The notes under the pieces are model-generated. The model did no database searches, was not told where the DNA came from, and saw only the letters and a list, made by a program, of their open reading frames with translations. Shown here one piece after another: positions 27,841 to 37,623 of a stretch of DNA of 64,000 bases. The first letter of the stretch is position 1. Every line of letters starts with the position of its first letter. The stretch comes from JAZGGS01 sp963764825 (GTDB lineage: Bacteria > Bacteroidota > Ignavibacteria > Ignavibacteriales > Ignavibacteriaceae): the NCBI GenBank assembly GCA_963764825.1, contig CAVXUA010000009.1, positions 1-64,000 of the forward strand, read 5' to 3'. Position numbers and translations under genes: made by a program.

Positions 27841-29523
27841 ATGTTTGAAAATAGCTTAAAAACAAAAGATTCATTAGAATATCAAATTCCACCCGAGTGG
27901 CGGGAGGAAGTGCGCATACACACGCTTTATCCGCCCATTCCAAAAAATACGGGCAATATCAATTTTGATATCTTCGATTTTGATATGCTCTTTAACGATC
28001 CTGTAACAAAGGAACTTATACGCACGGGAAAGACCATCGGCTGTTTTTATATCGAGTCGCCGGGAATGCGTTCGCTGCTGCGCCGGCTTGATGTTGAAAC
28101 TTTTGAAATGCTCACTGCTGCAAGCTCTGTTATTCGTCCGGGCGTTGCAGAAAGCGGAATGATGCAGGAGTTCATCGCGCGCCACAAAGATCCTTCACGC
28201 AGAATATATCTTGTGCCCGAAATGGAAATTTATCTTGGCGAAACTTACGGTGTAATGATCTACCAGGAGGATGTAATTAAAGTTGCTCATCACATTGCAG
28301 GATTAAGTTTGGAGGAAGCCGATCTTCTGCGCAGAGCAATGAGCGGAAAAATGCGCTCGCACAAAGCAATGCAAACAATAGTTGATAATTTTTTTTCTTC
28401 TGCAAAAGAAAAAGGATTAACCGATTACCAGGCAAAAGAACTCTGGCGGCAGATTGAATCGTTTGCAGGTTATTCTTTCTGTAAAGCACATAGCGCATCG
28501 TTTGCTTTGCTTTCTTACCAGGTTGCGTTTCTTAAAGCGCATTATCCTGCTGAGTTTATGGCAAGCGTGCTAAACAACGGCGGTGGATTTTATTCCGCTG
28601 CAGTTTATGTTCAGGAAGCAAAACGTTTAGGTTTGAAGATAGAACTTCCATCAATTAATGAAAGCGAAAAAGAATATGTGGGAAAGGGAAGATCAATCCG
28701 CATAGGTTTAAAAGCAATTAAAAATCTTTCTTATAATGCAATCGATAGAATAAGTGAAGAAAGAAAACAAAACGGCAAATACATTTCGCTGGCAGATTTT
28801 CTTGTGCGCACAAAACTTGCTTATGAGGAAACCGCAATGCTTATAAAGTGCGGTGCAATGGGGTGTCTCCGGCAAACCCGCCCAACTCTTATGCGGCTTT
28901 TGGATGTTTATCTTCACCGCAGAAAAATTATTGAGGAAAGCTATAATGATCTTTTTATGAGCGAAACATTCAAGCTGGAAGAAGAAGTAAAAACCAACGA
29001 GAACTATTCGCTTGCAGGAATATGCAAAGAAGAATATGAAGCATTTAATTATATGGTTACACGTCATCCTCTTTACTTTTTTAAAGAGTGGATTGATAAA
29101 CCGGGGATTGTACTTGCAAAAGATATGCTGCGTAACAAAGGAAGAAGAGTAAAGATGATTGGATGGTATATGACATCAAAAAGAATAAAAACAAAACAGG
29201 GTGAGATAATGAAGTTCCTTTCGCTTGAAGATCTTACAGGAACTTTTGAAGCCGTTATCTTTCCGCGTGTTTATAACCGTGTTGCAGAGCTTACTCTTTC
29301 TATGGGTCCTTATCTTGTTACAGGAAAAGTGGATGCAGACGATTCTACAAATCTTATAACCGAAAACCTGCAGGTTCTTTCTTCAACTGCAGTGCTGGCA
29401 GGTTTGCAAAAAGACAGCGTTGAACATAATTATTATGGTGATGAAGAAAGGGTAACTGAAGAGGATTTTGCACTTGCTCGCTCATTAGATCAAAAAAAGT
29501 TAAAGATTGCTTATGCAGGTTAA
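27841..29523 (+). CDS. DNA polymerase III alpha-like protein, C-terminal half only
   Basis: 560 residues that match only the C-terminal half of a DnaE-type polymerase, of the ImuC/DnaE2-like kind in Bacteroidota. Visible are GCFYIESPGMRSLLRRLD, the fingers and tau-binding region (YGVMIYQEDVIKVAHHIAGL, LRRAMSGK, SFCKAHSASFALLSYQVAFL), the helix-hairpin-helix region and an OB fold (KTKQGEIMKFLSLEDLTGTF). The PHP domain and the palm with the catalytic aspartates are absent; the upstream 245 bases do not encode them. The first ~30 residues do not resemble DnaE. It may be a truncated gene, a split enzyme or an assembly join. Confidence 0.8.
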   Translation: MFENSLKTKDSLEYQIPPEWREEVRIHTLYPPIPKNTGNINFDIFDFDMLFNDPVTKELIRTGKTIGCFYIESPGMRSLLRRLDVETFEMLTAASSVIRPGVAESGMMQEFIARHKDPSRRIYLVPEMEIYLGETYGVMIYQEDVIKVAHHIAGLSLEEADLLRRAMSGKMRSHKAMQTIVDNFFSSAKEKGLTDYQAKELWRQIESFAGYSFCKAHSASFALLSYQVAFLKAHYPAEFMASVLNNGGGFYSAAVYVQEAKRLGLKIELPSINESEKEYVGKGRSIRIGLKAIKNLSYNAIDRISEERKQNGKYISLADFLVRTKLAYEETAMLIKCGAMGCLRQTRPTLMRLLDVYLHRRKIIEESYNDLFMSETFKLEEEVKTNENYSLAGICKEEYEAFNYMVTRHPLYFFKEWIDKPGIVLAKDMLRNKGRRVKMIGWYMTSKRIKTKQGEIMKFLSLEDLTGTFEAVIFPRVYNRVAELTLSMGPYLVTGKVDADDSTNLITENLQVLSSTAVLAGLQKDSVEHNYYGDEERVTEEDFALARSLDQKKLKIAYAG

Positions 29524-29540
29524 CTTAGCGGCTTCGCGAA

Positions 29541-29565
29541 TTTGCGAGAAATGTTCTCGCGCAAA
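29541..29565. repeat. inverted repeat after the polymerase fragment
   Basis: TTTGCGAGAA (29541-29550) and TTCTCGCGCAAA (29554-29565) pair around a 3-base loop with a two-base CG bulge. No T run follows, so it is a poor intrinsic terminator; it could be an mRNA 3-prime hairpin or a protein site. Confidence 0.4.
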
Positions 29566-29688
29566 GTTGTAATGCAAGCAAAATATTTGAGTGTATTATG
29601 AGCTGATTTACTTAAAGAGCAATGGAAGATATTGTGCTCAATTTTAATATATTAAAGTAAGATAAAAATCTAATTAGAGCAGATTTTA

Positions 29689-30786
29689 ATGTTTAGAATG
29701 AAAACCAGGCATATAATTATCCTAATTATTTCATTTATGATGCTGCCAATTTATCTAAGCGCACAGGAGAAAGATTCTGTTGAAACTGATGATTTAAATT
29801 GGTTTGCTGCCCCAATTATTTTCTACTCTCCCGAATCAAATCTTGCTCTCGGCGCGCTTGGAATATTATCGTTCCGCTTTTCTGATAGTTTGAATTCAAA
29901 GCCATCAAAAATTGAAGTATATGGTTATTATACTCTTAATACACAATATAGTTTTTCTTCAAAACCGGAAATATATTTTGATGATGATAAATATTATATC
30001 TCTGCTTATTTAAACTATTCTAAAGTGATTGATAAATTTTATAGTGCGGGAAATAATACTGCGGAAATAGATAATCCTAACTATGAAGCAAGAAGCAGTT
30101 TAGCATTGATCAAATTTCAAAGACAAATTTCTCATAACTTAAATGCTGGCGTTGTGTATGAAATTCGAAACTATAATGTTGTTGATGTAAGGGAGAATCC
30201 TTATTTGCAATCCGGCATGGTTTATGGCGGGGGAGGAGGATTAACTTCAGGTTTAGGTTTTGTTGTAAGTTACGATTCCAGGAATAATATATTCTATCCT
30301 GAGACTGGTGGTTTTTACGAATTATATTCAACTTTCTTTACCAGGGAAATTGGCAGTGATTTTGGATACACAAAAACAATAATAGACCTGAGAAGATTTC
30401 AAAAAATATCTGGTAATCAGATTTTAGCATTCCAGATTTTTTATAATTTTATATCCGGTTCTTCTCCCTTTTATGATGTACCTTCTCTTGGCGGAGAGAA
30501 TATAATGAGAGGTTTCTTTACTGGACGATATAGAGACAGGCACTACCTTGCAACTCAACTTGAATATCGGATAAGGGTATGGTGGAGGTTAGGGTTGGTG
30601 GGATTTGTTGGTATGGGAGATGTTGCCGGTAGTATTTCAAAGTTTGAATTGAATAAGTTTAAATTTTCTTACGGGTTCGGATTTAGATTCAGAATTGATG
30701 AGATCGAATTAATAGACTTGAGGGCGGATGTTGGATTTGGTAAAAACACAAGTGGTATTTATTTTAGTTTAAACCAGGCGTTTTAG
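29689..30786 (+). CDS. Omp85/surface-antigen-like outer-membrane protein
   Basis: A 365-residue barrel with a signal peptide (IIILIISFMMLPIYLSAQ). The C-terminal half carries Omp85 marks: YDSRNNIFYPETGGFYELYS, then VPSLGGENIMRGFFTGRYRD with the conserved RGF tripeptide of loop 6, then strands ending in Phe. No POTRA domains precede the barrel, so it is a BamA/TamA-like barrel alone, as in the bacterial surface-antigen D15 family and some patatin-associated proteins. Probably outer membrane; substrate unknown. Confidence 0.8.
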   Translation: MFRMKTRHIIILIISFMMLPIYLSAQEKDSVETDDLNWFAAPIIFYSPESNLALGALGILSFRFSDSLNSKPSKIEVYGYYTLNTQYSFSSKPEIYFDDDKYYISAYLNYSKVIDKFYSAGNNTAEIDNPNYEARSSLALIKFQRQISHNLNAGVVYEIRNYNVVDVRENPYLQSGMVYGGGGGLTSGLGFVVSYDSRNNIFYPETGGFYELYSTFFTREIGSDFGYTKTIIDLRRFQKISGNQILAFQIFYNFISGSSPFYDVPSLGGENIMRGFFTGRYRDRHYLATQLEYRIRVWWRLGLVGFVGMGDVAGSISKFELNKFKFSYGFGFRFRIDEIELIDLRADVGFGKNTSGIYFSLNQAF

Positions 30787-30874
30787 CTAATAAACTGAAA
30801 AATCACCTACACTATTTATTACCTTCCATAATAATTAATTTTTTTTAATGAAGAATTACTAACGTTTAAAACTT

Positions 30875-32014
30875 TTAATACAACTCATATTTTACAAGCC
30901 TTCCATCAAGCCCACCGTTTGAAAGTAGCTTTTTCCAGGATGGTTTTAACCCGACGTTTTTAATAAACTTTCTATCACCAAAGTAAATAAATGCTGTTGA
31001 ATTTTTACAACGCTGTTTTAGAAAATCACCAAATCTCTTATAGAAATCACTAAGGTCATCGGTCTTCCCTATCCTTATTCCATAAGGCGGATTACAAATT
31101 ATAGTAGTCCCATCAATTTTATCAATGTTAAAAACATCATAGTTTTCAATTTTAATTACATTTTCTTTATCAATCACTTTACAGTTCGTGATTGATGCTT
31201 CTACGGCATCCGCAGAAATATCACTTCCAGCAATGGCGCCTTTTTTAACCGGGTTTATTTTTTCTAATGCATCTTCTTTAATCTTCTTCCAAAGAGAAAG
31301 ATTAAAATCAGGAAGTCTTTCAAACCCAAAATTGTTACGAAAAATAGATGCGGGAGTTTTGGATGCAAGCATATATGCTTCACAAAGCAAAGTACCCGAG
31401 CCGCAAAAAGGATCATACAAAGCTGATTTACCATCCCACCCAGAATAATTAATGATGGAGGCAGCTAAAGTCTCAACCATTGGCGCTCGAACACTTTTTT
31501 TACGGTAACCACGGCGATGCAGAGAGCCACCTGATGTATCCAAACTAATTGTAGCTTCGTTATTTTCAATATGAAGATTAAGCCATATATTCGGTTCTCT
31601 TGTATCGATTGAAGGACGGCTGCCTGTAAGGTCCCTTAAGTAATCAACTATCGCATCTTTTAAACGAAGAGAGGCAAATTTGGAATGTTGGATATAACTA
31701 TTATTTACTGATGCAAATACAGCAAATGTTTTAGAAGGATCAAGGAAATCTTCCCAACTAACTTGCAAAGCCCCTTTGTATAGCTGGTCATCCGAACTAC
31801 AATTGAATGAAACCAAGGGCGCCAGGACACGGTTTATGAGACGTGATTGAAAATTAATTGTATAAAGCACTTTTGTATTCGCGGTAAAATGTATCCCAGA
31901 ATATGCTTGTGAAGTCTTCTCCGCACCAAATGAAATAAGTTCCTCATTTACAATATCTTTTATATCATCTGCAGCTTGCGCAAAATACCGGTTAGTTTTT
32001 TGGTAGTTGTACAA
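30875..32014 (-). CDS. THUMP-domain class I methyltransferase (RlmL-like, 23S rRNA G2445)
   Basis: A 379-residue S-adenosylmethionine-dependent RNA methyltransferase. An N-terminal ferredoxin-like and THUMP region (residues 1-155, with TGSRPSIDTREPNIWLNLHI) is followed by the Rossmann domain: RAPMVETLAASIINYSGWDG, DPFCGSGTLLCEA (SAM loop) and the catalytic NPPYGIRIG for N2-guanine methylation. This set fits RlmL/YcbY N-domain or the related TrmN family; RlmL is more likely in Bacteroidota. Intact, apparently monocistronic. Confidence 0.85.
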   Translation of the reverse strand: MYNYQKTNRYFAQAADDIKDIVNEELISFGAEKTSQAYSGIHFTANTKVLYTINFQSRLINRVLAPLVSFNCSSDDQLYKGALQVSWEDFLDPSKTFAVFASVNNSYIQHSKFASLRLKDAIVDYLRDLTGSRPSIDTREPNIWLNLHIENNEATISLDTSGGSLHRRGYRKKSVRAPMVETLAASIINYSGWDGKSALYDPFCGSGTLLCEAYMLASKTPASIFRNNFGFERLPDFNLSLWKKIKEDALEKINPVKKGAIAGSDISADAVEASITNCKVIDKENVIKIENYDVFNIDKIDGTTIICNPPYGIRIGKTDDLSDFYKRFGDFLKQRCKNSTAFIYFGDRKFIKNVGLKPSWKKLLSNGGLDGRLVKYELY

Positions 32015-32079
32015 TATATATTTTCAAAAAATTATTAGTTATGATAAAACGAGTCCTGCTTTAGCGGAACGAGTTCCAT

Positions 32080-33072
32080 TCATTTTGCTAACGTAGCAAC
32101 CATAACTGCTTTAATTGTGTGAAGCCTGTTCTCTGCTTCATCAAAAACTATTGAGTGATTCAGATTCAAAAACATCTTCAGTTACTTCCATTCCATCTAA
32201 TCCGTATTTCTGATAAATCTCTTCTCCAACTTTTGTATCGCGGTTATGAAAGCAGGAAGACAATGAAGAAATTTAACATTAGGATTTCCAGTAAGTTTAA
32301 TTACTTTTTTATTTATTTGATACGGTTTTAAAAGCTTAATTCTTTCTTCCCACACTTCTTTCGCTTCACCCATTGAAACCCAAACATCTGTGTAAAGAAA
32401 ATCAACTCCTTTTACTCCTTCTTAACATTTTCAGTTAGTGTGATTTTAGCTCCTGTTTCTTTAGCAATTTTCTTACAGTGATTTACTAATTCGTTATCTG
32501 GCAGATTATTTTTCGGTGCGCACAGCCTTACATCCATTCCCAATTTTGCTCCGCCCACAAGTAATGAATTTCCCATATTGTTTCTTGCATCACCTAAATA
32601 GCAAAATGAGATATCAGATAATTTTTTCTTGCTGTGTTCAATCATTGTCATAAAATCTGCAAGAACTTGTGTGGGATGATACTCATCTGTTAAACCATTC
32701 CATACAGGTACTCCCGAAAACTCTGCAAGTTCTTCAACAATTTTCTGTCCGAATCCGCGGTACTCAATTCCATCATACATTCTTCCTAAAACTCTTGCAG
32801 TATCTTTCATTGATTCTTTATGCCCGATCTGAGAACCTGAAGGACCAAGATAAGTAACATTCGCTCCTTGGTCAAAAGCAGCAACTTCAAAAGCACAGCG
32901 TGTTCTTGTAGAACTTTTCTCAAATATTAAAGCAATATTTTTTCCTTTTAACTTTTGTTTTTCGTTACCTGCTTTTTTTGCAGCCTTTAAGTTCTTTAGA
33001 GAGATTCAATAAATAATTTATTTCTTCGGGGGTAAAATCTAATAGTTTCAAAAAGCTTTTGTTCTTTAACAT
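32080..33072 (-). CDS. argF: ornithine carbamoyltransferase (frameshifted)
   Basis: ArgF makes citrulline from ornithine and carbamoyl phosphate in arginine synthesis. Reconstructed from ATG 33070-33072 (MLKNKSFLKLLDFTPEEINY), a shift near 33000 gives the carbamoyl-phosphate loop IFEKSSTRTRCAFEVAAFDQ. The central frame has HPTQVLADFMTM, and after a break near 32420 the C-terminus reads DVWVSMGEAKEVWEERIKLL and FLHCLPAF (the ornithine-binding HCLP motif), with a further break near 32230. The end is MVATLAK at 32080. All active-site motifs are present, so indel errors are the likely cause. Neighbouring arg genes are absent. Confidence 0.82.
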
Positions 33073-33148
33073 AATTGGCTCCGGTTTTTATTCAATTATA
33101 ATTTAAAAATTGATCCTGATTTAGTAAGCAAAATTAAGGGTTTAATAA

Positions 33149-34299
33149 TTAAAAACTATAAGTAAGCCTTAAATCAAGATGATCTGCATAATTACGGTAA
33201 GATTTCATGTTAATACCAACAAAGAAATTATCAAATATTCTGTGTACCAATCCGTAGCGCTGGTAAATATCATCCTTATTTTTATAAGGTCTGTAAACAT
33301 ATAATCCTAGTCTGAACACTGAAAATGGTTTTTCCCATTAAAAACTCCCAGCCGCCTTGCAGCGAACCTCTCCAGGGGCTTATATCTTCAATAGTTCCTC
33401 TCTGAACTCTTAATCTTGCTCGTCCGTTCATCTCAAGCTCAGCTCCAGCAGTAACAGCTCCAAACCTCATAACCTGCCAGCTTCTTATTACATTTATTCC
33501 AAACATGGGAACCTGTGTCGGATCAGGAAAAGGCATTGCGGAAATTCCCCAGAACAAACCTATATCCCATCGTACCTTTTTTTCAGCCTTAGGATAAGGA
33601 TCGGGATGAGTTCTTGGTTTAATTTCAATTGGATTAAATGTGTAACCCAAACCCAAACTTAGTGCGGGATAATTTATTCCACCATTCGGTTCCGTTAACG
33701 CAGCATTCGAATTATGATTCCAACTAACAAGGAATTGAGCTTCTACCTTTTTACTTATTTCGAACCTTATCCCTCCACCGGCTGAAAGCAAATAGTTAAG
33801 ATGAGTAGAATATGACATGTTTTCGGGTGAGTTTCTTTATCGTAAGGTTTTGTTAAGTATGATAACCCTGCTTTCCCGTGAACTAAAAAATTAAATGTTG
33901 AAGGCAGTCCGAAGAAATGTGTAAAATGCATTCCGGCAACATAACCGTAACCAAAAACTTCAGTTATATCAAAATCATAATAGGAAAGAAACAAACCCAG
34001 ACGCGGGTAACAATGGCAGTCATCCCAGGTTTCTTTGGTGTTAAGCAGCCAGCTAAAATTTAATTCGTATCCTACAGGGTTAGTTCCTTTTATGTTGACT
34101 ACTTCTTTTGCATGGGAATTGCAAATCCGTAATGATATGTAAAACCTAAAGAGAAAAGTTTAACATCTTTTTCTACTTCTTTCATAGTTAAATCAACATC
34201 AGGTTTTTTAACAACAATGGAATCAGAAAATTCCTGCGCAGGTGAGACACCCGAAAAGATGTATATAAATACAAACGCTATTATGTACAAATTCCTCAT
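33149..34299 (-). CDS. PagL-like/acyloxyacyl hydrolase-family outer-membrane protein (frameshifted)
   Basis: Three or more frames combine to about 380 residues. The start at 34299 gives a signal peptide (MRNLYIIAFVFIYIFSGVSP). The central frame contains LVSWNHNSNAALTEPNGGIN followed by YPALSLGLGYTFNP, the asparagine-rich motif of Bacteroidota acyloxyacyl hydrolase/PagL barrels that trim lipid A acyl chains. A C-terminal strand FVGINMKSYRNYADHLDLRL ends at 33149. Breaks lie near 34095, 33810 and 33300. The family assignment rests mainly on the HNSNA...PNGGIN motif; catalysis is not proven. Confidence 0.6.
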
Positions 34300-34538
34300 A
34301 ACAGGTTTTTCTTATAAACTATTGTTTAATTTAACTGTAAAATTACGGAAAGTTATAAGTTCTGCACAATGATTTTTTTTTGGATTTTTCCCTGAAAAAA
34401 ATTAAAAAAGATTATTGCAGTAATATTTTCATTTAACTATTTTCGATTTAGATGAACTACTTATTTTCTATCAAATACTGAAATAGAATTTTTATAATTA
34501 ATAATATATCTACTATCCATAAAAAACTGGAGGAGAAA

Positions 34539-35123
34539 ATGAAAAAAATCTTTGTAGTGTTATTATTCCTGGTTAGTGCAACAAGTATTTACAGTATCGG
34601 TAGAGAAACTGCAGTCAATAATGATGCAGCTAGTAATCCTTTGAAACCAAATGCGCAAAACCGCTGGTATTTTGGTGGTAGTGTTGGTTTTAGTTTTTGG
34701 AACAATTACACTTATTTAAGTGTACAGCCGCTTGTAGGATATAAAGTTACGCCGAAGTTTTCTTTGGGCGGAAAACTACGCTATTCCTTTATCAATTATA
34801 ATAATATTGATCCCAGCTTTTCATCTCATAACTTTGGTGGCAGCTTATTTACACGTTATCGGCTTACGCCGCAATTCTATTTGCATGGTGAATTTGTTTA
34901 TACAAGCTTCGACCAGATTACAGGGTTTGATCTTCCAAACAATCAATGGTTAAGTGAAAGAGTCTGGGTTCCATTTCTATTACTCGGTGGAGGTATTTCA
35001 CAAAGGATCAGCCCAAATGTTTGGGTTTTTGCAGAATTTTTAGTGGATGTAATAAATGATAAGAATTCACCTTATAAGAAATGGGATCCATTTGTAAGTG
35101 TTGGAGCAGGAGTAGGATTTTAA
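34539..35123 (+). CDS. outer-membrane beta-barrel protein
   Basis: A 194-residue protein with a signal peptide (MKKIFVVLLFLVSATSIYSI) and a mature part of alternating amphipathic strands: WYFGGSVGFSFWNNYTYLSV near residue 45, LHGEFVYTSF near 120 and a C-terminal VGAGVGF. This resembles the OmpA/PorT-like small barrel family. A good AGGAGAAA ribosome site precedes it. It is transcribed alone; the hairpin at 35297 may end it. Function unknown. Confidence 0.75.
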   Translation: MKKIFVVLLFLVSATSIYSIGRETAVNNDAASNPLKPNAQNRWYFGGSVGFSFWNNYTYLSVQPLVGYKVTPKFSLGGKLRYSFINYNNIDPSFSSHNFGGSLFTRYRLTPQFYLHGEFVYTSFDQITGFDLPNNQWLSERVWVPFLLLGGGISQRISPNVWVFAEFLVDVINDKNSPYKKWDPFVSVGAGVGF

Positions 35124-35191
35124 TAAAAAGGATTATGGAAATAATACTTTAAATTGTCCTCTGATTCTTAATATGTATTAATCTGAAAAAC

Positions 35192-35226
35192 AGTCGGGGT
35201 GGGGAGATTCGAAAACCCTCTCGACT
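35192..35226. repeat. G-rich imperfect inverted repeat
   Basis: AGTCGGGGTGGG pairs imperfectly with CCCTCTCGACT around GAGATTCGAAAA. The loop resembles a tRNA T-loop (ATTCGAA), but no tRNA body surrounds it. It may be a leftover attachment-site or tRNA fragment. Confidence 0.35.
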
Positions 35227-35296
35227 ATCTTAGTACGTTGAGAAATGCCGTTTTTTTAATGATTTCAAACCTATTCCAATTTTACACTTCCGTCAA

Positions 35297-35319
35297 ATCC
35301 CCCAAAAATTACGGGGGTT
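35297..35319. terminator. hairpin between convergent genes
   Basis: CCCCC (35299-35303) pairs with GGGGG (35313-35317). It lies between the plus-strand barrel gene and the minus-strand HTH gene, where a shared terminator is expected; there is no strong T run on either side. Confidence 0.4.
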
Positions 35320-35396
35320 CCTCTACAAAGTGTGCTGTTTTTGTGCACTGACAGCTTGAACAAAATACAAAGATGAATTGGTTCATTCAACTACTT

Positions 35397-35573
35397 TTAC
35401 TTTTTTCTTCGCGAGCTATCTTCTGATTTTAGAGCGATGTCAATCTCGTTTTTTCTGTAACGGACTAATCCTGTACTTGGAATCTTTTCAAATGGTATGA
35501 TTCTATTCGCTGTCCAATTCTGAATAGTTTTTTTTGTAACCTGCAGATAATCAGCAAGTTGATCCTGATTCAT
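35397..35573 (-). CDS. helix-turn-helix protein, excisionase-like (possibly 5-prime truncated)
   Basis: The ATG at 35573 gives 58 residues: MNQDQLADYLQVTKKTIQNW, then IIPFEKIPSTGLVRYRKNEI and a basic tail. This is a MerR/excisionase winged HTH of the sort in Bacteroidota conjugative elements. The same frame stays open upstream to 35762 and encodes a plausible extension (LLEETAEFSKDTKNVWQKSH), but has no start codon; an ATG beside the stop in the next frame suggests a lost base. The full protein was probably about 120 residues. No other element genes flank it. Confidence 0.6.
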   Translation of the reverse strand: MNQDQLADYLQVTKKTIQNWTANRIIPFEKIPSTGLVRYRKNEIDIALKSEDSSRRKK

Positions 35574-35897
35574 CAATCCTTTTACTGGTGGTTGTATTTG
35601 TCCTGAAAGTGTGTTCCCGCTCTTAGCAACATTGATAAATAACTGCCTCCAAAATAAGTCATCTGGATGAGCATGACTTTTTTGCCAGACGTTTTTGGTG
35701 TCTTTTGAAAATTCGGCAGTCTCCTCTAATAATTTTCTTCCGGTTACGTTGTATCCGATTATTCATTAAGCGTGGTTGTTCAGTAACCGCAGGGGGTTAT
35801 AAAACTTAAAGAATTAATAAACTTTACTGAGAGTTTTGTATTCACCGCACTTATGAGGACTCTGTGAATACTTAGAATACTTGAGGAAAAAATATAA

Positions 35898-36362
35898 CTA
35901 AATCTTTCCAATCAAATTTACCATCTCAATTGCGCTTAGCGCAGCATCCCATCCTTTATTGCCGGCTTTTGTACCTGCGCGTTCCAAAGCCTGTTCAATT
36001 GTATCAGCTGTAATGATACCAAAAATAACCGGTAAACCAGCTTCCAATCCTACGTGTGCAACACCTTTGGATACTTCTGCAGAAATGTAATCGAAATGAG
36101 GTGTGCCGCCGCGTATAACCGCTCCCAAACAAATAACAGCATCGTACTTTTTAGAGCTTGCCATCTTTTTTGCAGCCAGTGGTATTTCAAAGGAACCGGG
36201 AACCCACACAGCGGTTATATCTTCCGCTTTGCATTCGTGCCTCGTAAGGCAATCTTGCGCACCCGAAAGAAGTTGTGAAGAAATCAGTTCGTTAAACCTG
36301 CTGATAACCACGCCAAACTTTTTTTCTTTTGCGGTTAATTTACCTTCAATAATTTTTGTCAT
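35898..36362 (-). CDS. ribH: 6,7-dimethyl-8-ribityllumazine synthase RibH
   Basis: RibH condenses the ribityl-pyrimidine with dihydroxybutanone phosphate to lumazine, the last step before riboflavin. The 154-residue protein has VVISRFNELISSQLLSGAQD, AVWVPGSFEIPLAAKKM and AVICLGAVIRGGTPHFDYIS, including the conserved His. It forms capsid-like or pentameric assemblies in this family. It ends the minus-strand riboflavin operon, 19 bases after ribBA. Intact. Confidence 0.95.
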   Translation of the reverse strand: MTKIIEGKLTAKEKKFGVVISRFNELISSQLLSGAQDCLTRHECKAEDITAVWVPGSFEIPLAAKKMASSKKYDAVICLGAVIRGGTPHFDYISAEVSKGVAHVGLEAGLPVIFGIITADTIEQALERAGTKAGNKGWDAALSAIEMVNLIGKI

Positions 36363-36381
36363 AATATCTCCTTAGTAAAAT

Positions 36382-37623
36382 CTATTTTAAAATTGTTTCT
36401 TTGTTATTAAGTAAATGCCCTAAACGTTCCTTTTTTGTTTTAAGGTAGTCATGGTTCACTTCGTTGGGCGGAATTTCAATCGGTATGCGCTCAACAATTT
36501 CCAGGTCGTACCCTTTTAAGCCAATAATTTTTTTAGGATTGTTAGTCAGCAACTTAATTTTCTTTAACCCAAGATCTTTTAATATCTGCGCGCCTGTTCC
36601 GTAATCTCTCAAATCAGGTTTAAAACCAAGCGCTTCATTTGCTTCAACAGTATCTTTTCCTTGTTCCTGTAACTGATAAGCCATTAACTTGTTTACCAAT
36701 CCTATTCCTCTTCCTTCTTGCCTCATATATAAGATCACCCCTCTTCCTTCACGTTCAACCATTTGCAGTGCTGTGGAAAGCTGGTCGCCGCAATCACATC
36801 TTTTGGAACCAAAAACATCTCCCGTTAAACATTCCGAATGAACTCTTACAAGAACCGGTTCATCACTAACCAGGTCTCCTTTAACCAAAGCCATCGGGTT
36901 ATCCTGCGGATCTAAAATATTTTCGTAAAGATGCAGCTTAAATCCGCCAAATTTAGACGGAAGATCAACAGCAACTTTACGCTTTACAAGTTTTTCACGG
37001 GACTGCCTGTACTCAATTAAATCTGCAATGGTAACTATTTTCATATTAAACTTTTTAGCAATTTCAATAAGCCGTGGAAGTCTTGCCATCGTTCCATCTT
37101 CATCAGTAATTTCGCAGAGTATTCCTGCAGGTTTTAATCCTGCAAGTTTAACAAGATCAACAACTGCTTCGGTGTGTCCAGCTCTTTTTAAAACACCTCC
37201 CCTTCTTGCAATTAGAGGAAAAATATGTCCAGGTTTGGCAAAATCACTTGCTGTAGAAGTTTCATCAATAGATTTATTGATTGTAATTGCTCTATCGCTT
37301 GCGGATACGCCTGTTGTTGTTCCATGCCTGTAATCAATTGATACGCCAAAAGGTGTACGGTGCAGTGAAGTATTATTTTTCACCATTAGATCAAAACCCA
37401 GCGCTTCTGCCTTATCCCGGATAATTGGAAGACAAAGTATTCCGCGCGCTTCCTTTGTAATAAAATTTACATGTTCCGGCGTAACAAGCTCGGCAGCCAT
37501 TACAAAATCACCTTCGTTTTCCCTGTCGGGATCATCAACAACAATAACCATCTTGCCGTTTTTAATATCTTTAACCGCTTCGTTTATTGTGTTGAACTTA
37601 AATTCACCATTATTATTTTCCAT
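36382..37623 (-). CDS. ribBA: bifunctional DHBP synthase / GTP cyclohydrolase II
   Basis: A fused enzyme supplying both riboflavin precursors. The N-terminal half (about 1-205) is dihydroxybutanone phosphate synthase: VVDDPDRENEGDFVMAAELV and GHIFPLIARRGGVLKRAGHT. The C-terminal half is GTP cyclohydrolase II: VRVHSECLTGDVFGSKRCDC with the zinc-binding Cys triad, then RQEGRGIGLVNK and the Arg-containing YGTGAQILKDLGL. Length 413 is normal. It starts at the base where ribE ends, so the two are probably co-translated. Confidence 0.95.
   Translation of the reverse strand: MENNNGEFKFNTINEAVKDIKNGKMVIVVDDPDRENEGDFVMAAELVTPEHVNFITKEARGILCLPIIRDKAEALGFDLMVKNNTSLHRTPFGVSIDYRHGTTTGVSASDRAITINKSIDETSTASDFAKPGHIFPLIARRGGVLKRAGHTEAVVDLVKLAGLKPAGILCEITDEDGTMARLPRLIEIAKKFNMKIVTIADLIEYRQSREKLVKRKVAVDLPSKFGGFKLHLYENILDPQDNPMALVKGDLVSDEPVLVRVHSECLTGDVFGSKRCDCGDQLSTALQMVEREGRGVILYMRQEGRGIGLVNKLMAYQLQEQGKDTVEANEALGFKPDLRDYGTGAQILKDLGLKKIKLLTNNPKKIIGLKGYDLEIVERIPIEIPPNEVNHDYLKTKKERLGHLLNNKETILK

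Noticed and set aside
27841..29523. intein-split DnaE as in cyanobacteria
   Set aside because: No intein blocks are visible at the N-terminus of the fragment; the break point also differs.
35192..35226. a tRNA suggested by GGGGAGATTCGAAAACCC
   Set aside because: Only a T-arm-like hairpin is present; no acceptor stem, D-arm or anticodon arm could be drawn around it.
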